64,000 nucleotides of DNA from NCBI GenBank assembly GCA_022036555.1, contig CM039129.1, forward strand, positions 39,462,051-39,526,050. The letters run 5' to 3'. The notes under the pieces are model-generated. The model had not been told where the DNA came from, ran no database searches, and was given only the letters and a program-made list of their open reading frames with translations. This DNA comes from Microstegium vimineum. Lineage: Eukaryota > Streptophyta > Magnoliopsida > Poales > Poaceae. Both the position numbers and the translations under genes were made by a program. Below, piece by piece: positions 11,824 to 23,085 of this stretch; the stretch's first letter is position 1; each line of letters begins with the position of its first letter.

Positions 11824-12858
11824 ATGCCTCGTACCCGTCTGACCGCCAGGAAAGCAACCGGAGGAGCAGGAGTCCCTCGTCACCCTTTGGCAAGGAAGAT
11901 GACCAGGGGAAAGTTTTTGACGTACTTTGGGCTGCCAACTATCCTTTGGCGAGTTTTGCACGCCATTGGGTATTCTGAGGGCAGTGAACCCAAGTACTCT
12001 TGGCAGAAGCAGCAGTATGGTCAAGATTCGTTGGTCCAGGTTGAGGTCAGAGTAAAAGCTTTGGAAGGAAGGCCCGACTGGTCAGGATGGACGATCGTTA
12101 CCAAGGGAGCTTGTGCTAAGGATGGAGCCAACAGAGCAGCATACCTGGTGCTAAAGGACATCATCGCTCGTTTTCCAGCAGATCTTGCAGACGCATGGCC
12201 AGGAGTGTTCCCACGTGGATCAGCTTTTCCTGTGGATTGGATGCAGACTGAGGAGACAGCTCTGACAGGAGGCGAAGAGAAGCTTTTCTTTTGTGAGACC
12301 CCCGCCATGGGTGCCACTGGAGCTCTTCTAAGCACTTGTGAGAGTTTGGAGCGCAGTCTGGCAGATGTTGCAGAAACCGACAACGCCACGATGGAGAGCA
12401 AGCGCCAGTTGCAGCAGGAGTTCGAGATAGCAGTCGATACCCTTCAGGCAGAGTTAGCTCAGATAACTCTGGAATGCAATCAGGCTCAGGCTAAGTTGGA
12501 GGAGGAGATCACCGCTCGTGTGGTCAGTGAGCAGTTGCTTCTTGAGGCCACCAACTCCAGGAATGAAGCTTGGACCGAGTCAGAAGATCTACAGGCTAGA
12601 GTTGCAGAGTTGGAGGGAACCCTCAATGGACAGCAGGAGTACATCAATAACCTGCACGAAGCTTTCCACGTCCTCCATCAGCAGCAGGCAGCAGCAGCAG
12701 CTGAAGTCATCGAAGCACCTGTACCTGAGGAGCCAGAGCCACAGGATGGAGTGATCCTTGGTCCTGACTCACCGAATGAGGACTTCGCCGACGAGCCCTT
12801 CTATGACGACAACCTCGACGACAACATCGGAGAGCACAACTACTCCGACGGTTACTGA
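11824..12858 (+). CDS. Extra retrotransposon ORF with histone H3 tail-like N-terminus and coiled coil (344 aa)
   Basis: Intact 344-residue frame in sense, upstream of gag-pol. Residues 1-14 read MPRTRLTARKATGG. Counting without Met, R2, T3, T6, A7, R8, K9, T11, G12 and G13 are identical to histone H3 in exact register, then a PR..LA.K pattern follows with a one-residue insertion (about 14 of 23 identical overall). H3 K4 becomes R and S10 becomes A. A second ARK motif is at residues 23-25. Residues 30-160 form a mixed, probably folded segment that I do not recognise. Residues about 168-287 are strongly heptad-like (coiled coil), followed by an Ala run and an acidic Asp/Glu-rich tail (295-344). 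The start follows a CAG splice-acceptor-like tract. Its role is unknown. H3 mimicry that contacts methyl-lysine readers, including the element's own chromodomain, is a hypothesis. It is free of stops although gag-pol is not. Confidence 0.82.
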   Translation: MPRTRLTARKATGGAGVPRHPLARKMTRGKFLTYFGLPTILWRVLHAIGYSEGSEPKYSWQKQQYGQDSLVQVEVRVKALEGRPDWSGWTIVTKGACAKDGANRAAYLVLKDIIARFPADLADAWPGVFPRGSAFPVDWMQTEETALTGGEEKLFFCETPAMGATGALLSTCESLERSLADVAETDNATMESKRQLQQEFEIAVDTLQAELAQITLECNQAQAKLEEEITARVVSEQLLLEATNSRNEAWTESEDLQARVAELEGTLNGQQEYINNLHEAFHVLHQQQAAAAAEVIEAPVPEEPEPQDGVILGPDSPNEDFADEPFYDDNLDDNIGEHNYSDGY

Positions 12859-13165
12859 GCGCTAGTTTAGGAGTTGATCTTCCGCACAAGGAGCTTTTGT
12901 ATCTTGGTGTTGTTTAAGACTCTGTTAAATTTGGATCTTCGTTATGTGTAAGCCAAATATGGAATTTAAGTCCAGGCGTTGTTCTAGCGACGAATTTGGA
13001 ATGTTATTTGTATGTTTATGATGAGCAATTAATTCTGTGATGTTATGTGGAAAGATGAATAACTATATCTGGTCGTGTGCTTAATGTTACATTTTGTATA
13101 GCACAGTATTTATTCATCATTCAATATATCATCATCTGATTGTTGCTTGTTAATGGGCTATACAG

Positions 13166-16100
13166 ATGACGGCTAACACTCGTCGCACCAACCGGGGTGA
13201 TGGAGAGGCATCCCAGAGAGAGGACTTGCCACCACCACCACCACCTGCTATGACACCAGAAGCGTTCTTTGGCCAGTTCTTGGGTAGCCAAAGAAGTGTC
13301 GAAGAGATGCAGAGGCAGATGAATGAAACTCTGCGCAACATCGCTGCCGACACAGCTCAGCAGCACAGACAACAGCAGGGGGCCGCACCTAACCAGTACA
13401 GTTCTTATAAGGATTTTATGGACACTCGCCCTCTTATCTTCAAGGAAGCTTCTGAACCGCTGGAGGCAGATGAATGGCTGCACTCCATGACACAGAAGTT
13501 TAGGCTTCTACATCTAACGGAGGAGTTGAAGGCGGAGTATGCCGCGCACAGGCTGGAAGGACCAGCGAGTATCTGGTGGTCACAGTACCGTGATAATCTA
13601 CCTGCCGGTACTGCAGTTACATGGGAGTTGTTCTCCACAGCTATGCGCCGTCACTACATCCCAGACGGTGTGATGGAGATGAAGCTTACCGAGTTCATGA
13701 GGCTGTCCTAAGGGACTAGAACAGTGACAGAGTACCTCAGCAGTTTTAACAAGTTAGCTCGTTATGCCAGTGACTTTGTCAACACGGACGCCAAGAAGAT
13801 CGCTAGCTTCAAGAGGGGTATGAACGCCGCTCTTTTGTCCAAGATGGGGAACAGTCACCGAATCACCTTCAGTGACTTCATCAGCGACTGCTTGAATCAA
13901 GAGACCAATGACAACCGGTTGTTTGCAGAAACGCGTCGTCGCATCCCAGAAGGAGGATCTCACCAGAGTAGAGGTCCCAGTGCTTCAAGGCCAGTGTTTC
14001 GTCCACCACAAGTTGGTGCACGTTTCCGACCACCTCAAGGGAAGATGACCAATGCTCGTACTCGTCCCGCATATCAGAGACCCTTCACTGTACCTCTACA
14101 GCAGAATAAGGGTAAAGCCGCAGCACCTGCAGCTGGAAGTCAGAAGACGCCATCCGTGGTAGGACCGTGCTTCAATTGCGGACAAACAGGTCACCTATCT
14201 CGCTTCTGTACGAAGCCCAGAAGGCAGTTCAGCTATCCTCAACAGCCTCGCACCGGAAATGTTCATCATACAACCTTGGAGGAAGTACCAGAAGGTGAGC
14301 CCGTCACAGCTGGTACGTTTCTTGTTAATCAATGTCCTGCAGTTATCTTGTTTGATTCTGGAGCATCGCATTCTTTCGTTAGTGGGAACTTCGTGTTGCG
14401 GAGTCAACAGAAGGTGGTAGAGTTGGAAAAGGAGTATCAGATTAGTGCAGCAGGAGCTGTACTATATACTCATAAAATGGTAAAGGATGTAAAGATTACC
14501 ATGGGGACGACATCGATACATGTCAACCTCATCGTAATACCTGAGCTAGGTCTAGATGTAATCCTTGGTATGGAATGGATGAAAGCTTGGAAAGTGCATC
14601 TAGATATCGCCCAACGAGCAGTATCTATCACCAACCCATGGAATGGAGTTACCTTTGGAATCATCTTACCTAAGAACCCAAATCAACTTGGAGTCATGTT
14701 TGCTATCACTGTAGAGTTGTTGGATAAGATTCCTGTAGTGTGTGAGTTTCTAGATGTGTTTCCTGATGATCTTCCAGGGTTACCTCTAGATCGAGATGTC
14801 GAGTTTGCTATAGAGCTAGCTCCAGGAACAACACCTATATCTAGGAGACCATATAGGATGCCACCCAACGAGTTAGCCGAACTCAAGAAACAACTCCAGG
14901 AGTTGCTGGAAAAAGGTTTGATCCGACCGAGTTGTTCACCTTGGGGATGTCCCGCCATCTTTGTGAAAAAGAAGGATAAAACCTTAAGAATGTGCGTGGA
15001 TTATCGCCCTCTCAATGCAGTTACCATCAAAAACAAATATCCGTTGCCGCGGATTGATTTGTTGTTTGATCAGTTGTCTAAAGCTAAAGTGTTCTCCAAG
15101 ATAGATCTACGATCTGGTTACCATCAGATTAAGATCAGAAAGGAAGATGTACCCAAGACCGCTTTCTCCACAAGATACGGTCTCTTTGAATATCTAGTGA
15201 TGTCTTTTGGATTGACAAATGCGCCCGCGCATTTCATGTACTTGATGAACTCCGTGTTCATGCAAGAGTTGGATAAGTTCGTGGTAGTTTTCATCGATGA
15301 CATCCTGGTATATTCGGAGAATGAGAAGGATCACGCAGAACACCTGTGAGTAGTGCTGAAACGGTTAAGAGAGCATAAGCTTTATGCCAAGTTTAGCAAG
15401 TGTGAGTTTTGGTTGACCAAAGTACCTTTTCTAGGTCATATCTTATCAGCTGAGGGTATCTCAGTGGATCCCTCAAAGGTGCAAGAAGTTATGAATTGGA
15501 AAGCACCCGTTAACGTGCATGAGGTTCGCAGCTTTTTAGGATTGGCCGGATACTACCGTCGTTTTATCCCGGACTTTTCTAAGATAGCTAAACCTATGAC
15601 AAGGTTAACACAGAAAAACAAGAAGTTTGAATGGAGTGCAGATTGTGAAATAGCGTTCCGTACCTTGCGGACACTATTGACGACTGCACCAGTTTTAGCA
15701 CAACCAAATTTGGAGGAACCTTTTGATGTGTTTTGTGATGCATCAACTATTGGATTAGGATGTGTGCTAATGCAGAATGGAAGAGTCATTGCATATGCCT
15801 CACGACAACTCCGATCTCATGAAGAGAATTACCCGACGCATGACTTGGAGTTAGCAGCAGTTGTGCACGCTTTGAAGATATGGAGACATTACTTGATGGG
15901 TAATCTGTGCCACATCTTCACGGATCATAAAAGTTTGAAGTACTTGTTTACCCAGTCTGAATTGAATATGAGGCAGAGAAGATGGTTGGAGTTAATCAAG
16001 GATTATAACTTGGAAGTGCATTATCATCCTGGAAAAGCAAATGTTGTAGCAGATGCTTTGAGCCGCAAATCTCATTGCAACTTGTTGCAACCCTTGTTAG

Positions 16101-17599
16101 AAGATGGTTTTGATCTAATGCACCCTTCGGTCATAAATAATATTGTTATCCAGTGCACCTTGGATAGTGATATTATTGAAGGACAGAAATCGGATAAAGA
16201 GCTTGTGCAAATCAAACAAAGGTTGGAAACCAGTGAATCTCTGAATTTCAAAGTGGATCAGAAAGGAGTCCTATGGTTCAATCAACGTTTGGTAGTACCT
16301 AAGGATCAAGTCTTGAGAGAAAGGATTCTCAATGAAGCACACAACTCAAGGTTATCAATCCACCCTGGTAGCAGTAAGATGTATCAAGACCTGAGGACAA
16401 GGTTTTGGTGGTCTAAGATGAAGTTGGATCTCGCTGAATATGTCGCAAAGTGTGATACGTGTTGTCGCATCAAGGCAGTGCACATGAAACCTGCCGGGTT
16501 GTTACAACCTCTTTCTATACCTGAGTGGAAGTGGGAAGATATCAGTATGGACTTTGTCACAGGTTTGCCTGCTACTCAGAAAGGAAACGACTCGATATGG
16601 GTTATCGTTGATCGGTTAACAAAAGTCGCTCACTTCATACCAGTCAAAGTTACACATCGACCACATCAGTATGCAGAGCTTTATGTTCAGAATGTCTTAA
16701 GGTTGCATGGTATTCCTAAGACCATCGTATCCGATAGAGGATCACAGTTTGTCGCTCGTTTTTGGGAGCAGTTACATAAAGAGTTGGGAACAAAGTTGAT
16801 TCGGAGTTCCGCTTATCACCCTCAAACAGATGGACAAACAGAACGAGTGAATCAAGTGTTGGAAGACATGTTGAGAGCATGTGTTGTATCAGCAGAAGGA
16901 TCATGGGAGAAATGGTTACCTTTGGCTGAGTTCTCTTATAACAACAGTTACCAAGAAAGCATTAAGATGGCACCGTTCGATGCTTTGTATGGACGCAAGT
17001 GTAGAACCCCCATTAATTGGATTGAATCAGGAGATAAGGGATTCTATGGTACGGACTATGTGAAAGAGGCAGAAGAGATAGTCCGCACTGTTCAACAACA
17101 TATCAAGGCAGCTCAATCGCGACAAAAAGGTTATGCAGATCAAAGAAGGAGACCTTTGGAGTTTCAAGTTGGTGATTATGTGTATCTTAAGGTATCACCA
17201 ATGAGAGGCGTTCATCGCTTTGGAGTTAAGAAGAAGTTAGCACCCCGATATGTTGGACCTTATCAGATCATCGCAAGGAAAGGTAAAGTGGCTTATCAAG
17301 TACAGTTACCCCCAGAGATGAGTTCTATCTTTCCAGTGTTCCATGTATCTCAGTTCAAGAAGTGTCTTCGAGTTCCAGAAGAAGAATCTGTTCCAAGTTC
17401 AGACATCGTGATCAGCTCAGACTTGGAATACATCGAAGAACCAGAAAGGATCTTGGATACAAAGACAAGAGTCACCAAGAATTGAGAAGTGAAGACGTTC
17501 AAAGTTCTTTGGAGTCATCATGGTCCCCATGATGCAACCTGGGAGACAGAAGCCTACCTAATCGCAAACTACCCCACCTTTTATAATCAATGGTACTAA
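13166..17599 (+). pseudogene. Gag-Pol polyprotein of chromovirus element E, three in-frame stops
   Basis: One uninterrupted frame of 1,478 codons without frameshifts, broken by TAA 13709-13711, TGA 15347-15349 and TGA 17483-17485. Visible domains in polyprotein numbering: retrotransposon Gag (about 50-240); zinc knuckle CFNCGQTGHLSRFC at 335; aspartic protease DSGAS at 397; reverse transcriptase with FIDD (Asp 711/712); RNase H with FCDAS (Asp 858); integrase HHCC region, then D1129, D1190 and E1226 with the D-35-E spacing; C-terminal chromodomain-like segment after the last stop (17486-17599, with WSHHG, DATWE and ANYP). Protease, RT and integrase residues are all present. Each stop is one C-to-T step from the expected Gln or Arg codon. 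Gag starts at an ATG preceded by TACAG. The proteins would package RNA and make and integrate cDNA; this copy cannot make them whole. Confidence 0.93.
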
Positions 17600-17627
17600 A
17601 ACTCAAATCTCGGGACGAGATTTCGTT

Positions 17628-17641
17628 AAGGGGGGAAGGGC
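17628..17641 (+). other. Polypurine tract of element E
   Basis: AAGGGGGGAAGGGC lies directly before the 3' LTR start TGTGACACCC. Confidence 0.88.
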
Positions 17642-20600
17642 TGTGACACCCTGTGTCAAGATTGCATTAGGAGCATCATTAGCCACTAAGCACATCATTT
17701 CATTGCATTCATGTTTGCATATGCTATCATCTCATGTGTGTGTTTATGTGCTTTGAAACTAGAATTGAATAGGTGTTTTGTGCTTAATCTTGTGCTTAAC
17801 CTGTTTAGTTAGCCTTTGTTTTGCTTAGAGTAAAAGTGTGGTTTGTTTTTGTTTAGTTACCCTGCTTAGTTTACCAAATAAAAGAAAATGGAGAAGGAAA
17901 TCAGAATCGAGGCAGGCCGAGCACCACCCCTCGATCTCGACCCCGCCGCTCGGAAGGCTCGATGACGGACTGAGGGTCCGAGCGAACGACCCCAGGCCAG
18001 AGGCTCGACCGAACCCGAGGCTCGATTGACCAGTCAGTCTATCGACGCCCCACCCTCGAGTTCTAACCCTCGACGTCTACCCTCGATGACGGACTGAGGT
18101 TTGAGCGAACGACCCCAGGCCAGAGGCTCGACCGAGTCGGAGGCTCGATCCGCCGATCGACCCTACCCTCGATATCGACCCTCGCTCGCACGCTCGACCG
18201 CACGCACGTGTCGCGCACGCCCGCGCGCACTCACCCGACCACAGCTGAGCCGTACGTCGGAGTCATCCGCCGCGTGGCCGCCGATGCCTGACCACGGAAG
18301 TGGAACACGCCATCGCCGCCGCTTCGGCTCTGCGCCGACATCGCTGTCGCCGCTCGCACTGTCTCACTCGAATCCGAGTTAACGGCGCTAGGACCAAGTC
18401 GGCTTCGCTTTTCGCCGCTGACGTCCTGCTTCGCCGCCGCAGACCTGCCAGCCGCCCTGCCACGCGCCGCACCGTCGTTTCGCAATAACATCGCCGCAGT
18501 GCCGCGTCCGATCAGCGCCCCGCCTTGTATCTTTCGCAGTCAAGCGTGAATCCGCGCTAACGGCGCGTCGACCAAGTCCCGCTCTATTTCGTCGCCACAA
18601 GCACGCCAGCGCCGCTGCCACCATCGCACATCGCGTCACGTCCCCTCTAGCAGCGCCGGTCGGCCATGACCAAGCAAGGAGGAGCGCCTATACCTCCACC
18701 ACCTCCCGCACTCATCCGCACCCACGCTGCTCGCCTTTTCTTCCCCAGCCGTGGACTCCAGTCACCGGAACATCTTTCGCCGCTTTTCGCTCTCGAGTCG
18801 CCCACCGCACCGATCAACCAGCGTTCACCGTTCGCCGTCTCGTCTCCGACGCCTCCATCTTCGTGGAAGCTTCGCCGGAGTTAACCGAGGTGAGAACACC
18901 GTTCCCCCTAGCTCCAGTTCAACCCGTGTCATCACAGCCCGTTGGCCGTGCGCCATTGCCGCCGCCGCGGAGCTTGCACGTGGCCAGGTTTCCACAGAGC
19001 CTTTCTGGCTCAGTTAGCCCTCGAGCCGCACTCGCCACTTCACCACGATGCTCACGCACCACAGCACCGAGCATTGCTTTGCCGATGATCGTTTGTCGAT
19101 GATCGATTTGCCGATGATCGCCTTGCCGATGATCACACCGCCGAGCTGCACCACCACTGCACACCGTCGACCCCTCTTCATGGTCGCGCCAATTCAACCA
19201 ACACCACCAGTGGATGCGCGTAAGTCATCCCGAGCCTAGCACAGCCAATCCTACCGCCGAAGATTTCACCCTCGGCGAGAAAACATCGATCAGCCGTTCT
19301 CTGCTTTCGATCGATGGTCGCTGGACCTCGAATAACCGAGGGTCATCCTCGAGTAACCGAGGGTCATCCTCGAGTAACCGAGGGTCTTGCTCGACAGTCG
19401 CCTCGAGTGCCTCTGTGTGTCTCGAGCCCGTTCCCGAAATGATTTCCTACTCTGTTTTCAGTTGTATGCCTTGCTTGTTTGTTTTTATCTAGAGTTGGTA
19501 GAATCTTGTTGCTAGTTTCTGTTCAGTTTAAGTTATAGCCTGTTTTGTCCTGCTAGCTAGTAGCTCGAGCCTTAGTAGCTTTGTGGTAGTTCTTTTGGGT
19601 GTATGCTTAGAATCTCTGTTAGTGTGTTAAATCTTGTTCAAGCATCATCCCTGCACCATTCAGTTATTTATTTATGCATTGCAATCATTTAGGATCCGTG
19701 GAGGAACATCAGGAGCCCACAGAGACAGAAGTCCAGGAAGTACAGGAGTTGTACGAGGAGTACCAAGAGCTCGACACTAACCTTCCTGAGTGCCCTGACC
19801 ACCAACCCTCCACCTTCTCTCAAGGCAAGCCCCGGAGCATTCTTAAGCCTCCCAGTTTTTACAACTTAATCTACTTGAGTATTTTATACTGTGATGCATT
19901 AGGTAATAGGAGTTGTTTTGAATCCCAAATTGATGCATTACCTTCCTTGATATTTTTTTTACCTACCTTGTTACCCTGTTAATAAGAAGTAAAAGCAACC
20001 GCTTAGCATGCTTAGAAATAATGGTTACCTTTCTTTTATGTTTTATATTATCCCTTGTGGGTAATACTATCACGGTTGGCTATATTTCGCTATCGTGGAA
20101 AGAACCTATGGTAGTAATGAAATACGGTCAACTGGAAGGCAAGTGCACCAAGTGGTTTAGACTTGGGGGCAGTCCGTCCGTTGGATCGTGTAGGTTTGTG
20201 CACGATGGTGGCCCTCTTACATCTTTGAATGCGCCCTTTCGCATAGGGGCCGTTGTGAGTATCGACCCCGAAGCCGAGTAAACACTGTCCGGGCCGGAGC
20301 TCGCTCTGCTGTGAGCACCCCTCTAGACTGTAGGCATGATCTGCCCCGTGGTGGCCATCTATTTTCTACAATTGGGGTGGACCAATGCAAGCCCGCGTCG
20401 TTTACCACCTGGACTTTGTTGAGCGGTAACCTAATGCTGACCCGACGGGGTAAAGTATGGGCGTGTGTTAAAGGTAATCTTACCAGCTGGTGTATATCGA
20501 TTCGAATTGCCGCCCCCCACTGGATATGGGGGATTATGCTGAGCTTCACCACGGTACAACTCCATGCGACATCTTAATGGTTCTACTAAAATATTGATGA

Positions 20601-21306
20601 AGGAACTGGATATATGTTACTATACTATTTGGGTAGAATCAAGTGTGTGCTCTAGTATAGATGCAATAACCTAGAAATAATTAGTAGGATAAAAGATGAC
20701 TGCTCACCGCATCATTAAAGTAAACTCCTTTAATTTTAAGCATTTCCGCAAAGTAAAGCTTACCCAACCCCAGATACAGCCATGCATATCCTTGGAGTCT
20801 TTATTTTCAGTTAGACGGGTAAGTCTAGCTGAGTACATTCCCGTACTCAGGGTTTATCCCTTTTGTTGCAGATGGCCAAGTATACATTGGCTATTGTAAG
20901 CACTGTCTTTATCCTTTCTACGGAGAAGATGAGTAGGCCTTGGGCAAGGTCTTCTACAAGCTCACCTTTTGCTGTTGCCGGACCTGACGTTGTGGGCACC
21001 CCTGTCTTTTAAAAACCTCAAGTTCAGTTTCAAACAATGTTTTATTTGGCCACATGTGTAGTGGCGTAAGTACTACTTTTATTTGGAACAAGGTGTTGTA
21101 ATAACTTTATTTCATACTTTAAGTTTTTCCTTTGATTCGTGACTCATTCGAATGTGTATCCCTGAATGTACGCGATCCTGAGTTGATGTAAGAAATCCTT
21201 CGAGATTTCCGGACTACCGGGTTTATATGGGCTCAAGTGTTTTAAATGGTAGTTAAGTCAGCTACATTAGCACTTGATCTCTTATAATCTGGGCGGTTCC
21301 GTCACA
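17642..21306 (+). repeat. 3' LTR of element E (3,665 bp, full length)
   Basis: Same ends as the 5' LTR and followed by the GGAAC duplication. It retains the 1,182-bp block missing from the 5' copy. In the proximal part a segment with GACGGACTGAGG, GAGCGAACGACCCCAGGCC and GAGGCTCGA motifs is duplicated (about 17960-18026 and 18084-18150). Confidence 0.93.
18184..19365 (+). repeat. 1,182-bp GC-rich LTR block absent from the 5' LTR
   Basis: Present only in the 3' LTR, with two bases (TC) of microhomology at the breakpoints. It is GC-rich, with short repeats: a GCCGATGATCG-type motif repeated about four times (19079-19133) and part of a 21-bp CATCCTCGAGTAACCGAGGGT-type array (about 19324-19385; a single unit remains in the 5' LTR). 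It has no convincing coding region. Confidence 0.88.
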
Positions 21307-21311
21307 GGAAC
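21307..21311. repeat. Right target-site duplication of element E (GGAAC)
   Basis: Exact copy of 8594-8598. Confidence 0.93.
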
Positions 21312-21908
21312 CTTCCACCCTGCATGGTTATCTTGAACCAATCTGGAGTCAGCAGATGGATTTGGAGACATACCGTATCCCCACCAGTTGGCAGAAGTAG
21401 GCTGATTCTGGATCATAGGTCCAGACATCGTCGAAGCCACCAGATCTGTGTTCACCTGAGTAGCGCTTGTTGGGCTTAATCTTGGTGGCGCGATCTCATC
21501 GGCAGATTGGCTCATAATTGGTGTAAACACCCTTGAAACCGCCGATGGGGCCGCAACAGATGCCGATCCGAGCTGACGATACTCTGGACCAACATAATAT
21601 GGTGTTTGTCCCTTGAAAGCTTGCTTGACAGCATTGCACACGGTATCGGACAGCACATTGGATTGGCTAATTAATACATTATTTAATGCATAATTAACCA
21701 TATATTGTACTTTACCAGGATCGGCGTAGAAAATAGTCTGCCGTGGCGACGGCGGATCTTGCTTCTGTACTGCTTTGCCGATCCCGTTCAGGCTGAAGGA
21801 TCTAAGATATGAGCGCCTGTATTCCTCCATTGCCTGCTCCATAGCCTGCTTCTGATGATTTGTCAGATCTGCTGTGGAGACTTCAATGACACTCCTTGGA
21901 TTAGTCAT
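21307..21908 (-). pseudogene. gag N-terminal part of gypsy element D
   Basis: Minus-strand frame starting at the ATG at 21908-21906 (MTNPRSVIEVSTADL), the usual opening of this type of grass gypsy Gag, with an early helical, Gln/Glu-rich segment (NHQKQAMEQAMEEYRRSYLR). It runs uninterrupted to the point where element E inserted and resumes at 8598. Together with 7983-8598 it is a split and stop-containing gag. The lineage is gypsy and not obviously chromovirus (Tat-like is my guess). Confidence 0.72.
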
Positions 21909-21930
21909 GATAAATATATTTATATAATCG

Positions 21931-21950
21931 TGTCCCACCGAGCGTGCCAA
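21931..21950 (-). other. Primer binding site of element D
   Basis: On the minus strand the sequence after the LTR reads TTGGCACGCTCGGTGGGACA, placed between LTR and gag as expected for a gypsy primer site. I did not match it to a specific tRNA. Confidence 0.5.
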
Positions 21951-21956
21951 AAGAGG

Positions 21957-23085
21957 TGTTGACACAAAAAGCGTCAGATCTGTGAACACCTCGGGCTATT
22001 ACCCAAAGCTCGGTATTCCGGAGGCGTGCCAGTCGATTTGACCAACCAATCGACAAGGATGATAACTAGAACAAACTGAACGAGACGACAGCGATGCGCC
22101 CGGACGTCAAGGCTCAGATTGATCAAGGATAACTAGAGCAGAGCTGAACGAGGCAAACAGCGATGCGCCCGGATTGCCAAAGCTCAGAGGTACTCCCACG
22201 CGGAACTAGCAAGGATTTGACGGAGATCAGGATGATGCAGCCCGTCAAAAGCTTGAAGAACTCGTTGAAAACTACAGCTAATGCAGTAAAAGGGTAAATT
22301 GCGATAAAAAGTAGAATAAGATAAAATTGGTTTGTTTTGAATTGGATTGGGTTTTTTTTTATTCCATAGCCCTCGGGCACATATTTATACTCCCACATGG
22401 AGAGTTGTACAAAGACACGACACATATCCTTCCTAAAACAAACTCCTACTTTAAAGGAAACCGACTCGCGCAGGAGCCGGATAACAATATTTATTTCCTA
22501 AACAAACACACCTATTTTAAAGGAAAATAAACGACTCATGCAAGAGTCGGACTCAAACTACTATAATAATACTGGTACAAAACACCAGTTTCCTTGTTCT
22601 TCTCTTCGATGAAAACTTTCCATCGGCAGATCCCTTTAATCCGTGCCTTCCTTCCTTCCTTTTGACCACCGATAACCCTCTGCTGCCACCAAGCGCTAAG
22701 TTACGCCCATCGGCATCGGCAACATTTTCCCGATCGGCAATCGGCAACATTTCCGATTGTGCTGGTAACTCTTCACCAATCCCCTATCGGCAATCGGCAA
22801 CCACCCTTCATCGGCAATTGGCAATGACCCCTCATCGGCAATCGGCAATGACTCTTCATCGGCCATCGGCAATGACTCTTCATTGGCAATCAGCTTCAGC
22901 AAGACTTCACCAATTAACCTTTGTCGGCAAAGCTCATCCAGCCTCCATCGGCAACGCATTTGGTCTTCCCGCAGCACTCTTCCATCGGCAATATCGGATC
23001 AAAATTTTCCCGATGCCGATGGAGAACGGCCACTGACCAGTCAAGCCTCAGCCCATTTGACACGTGTTGAAAAACGGTGTCAACA
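21957..23085 (-). repeat. 5' LTR of gypsy element D
   Basis: On the minus strand it begins TGTTGACACCG (23085) and ends GTGTCAACA (21957), giving nine-base inverted ends. Gag and primer site follow. It contains many copies of the motif ATCGGCAATCGGCAA (about 22700-22990), which makes it locally repetitive. The second LTR is not in the window because F truncates the visible part of D. Confidence 0.8.

Larger units (their letters stand above)
8599..21306 (+). mobile_element. Full-length Ty3/gypsy chromovirus (Tekay-like) element E
   Basis: A 12,708-bp element: 5' LTR 8599-11081, primer site 11084-11095, extra ORF 11824-12858, gag-pol 13166-17599, polypurine tract 17628-17641, 3' LTR 17642-21306, and target duplication GGAAC on both sides. 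Pol order is protease, RT, RNase H, integrase, chromodomain-like C-terminus, which places it among chromoviruses; the long LTRs suggest the Tekay/Del clade. The two LTRs differ at only three positions that I found, apart from a 1,182-bp block missing from the 5' LTR, so the insertion is very recent. Gag-pol has three in-frame stops, so it could only move with proteins supplied in trans. Confidence 0.92.

Noticed and set aside
12037..12170. Possible double-stranded-RNA-binding-like pattern (WSGW...GACAKDGANRAAYLVLKDI) in the extra ORF
   Set aside because: Only a loose A..AA..L pattern; too weak to name a domain.
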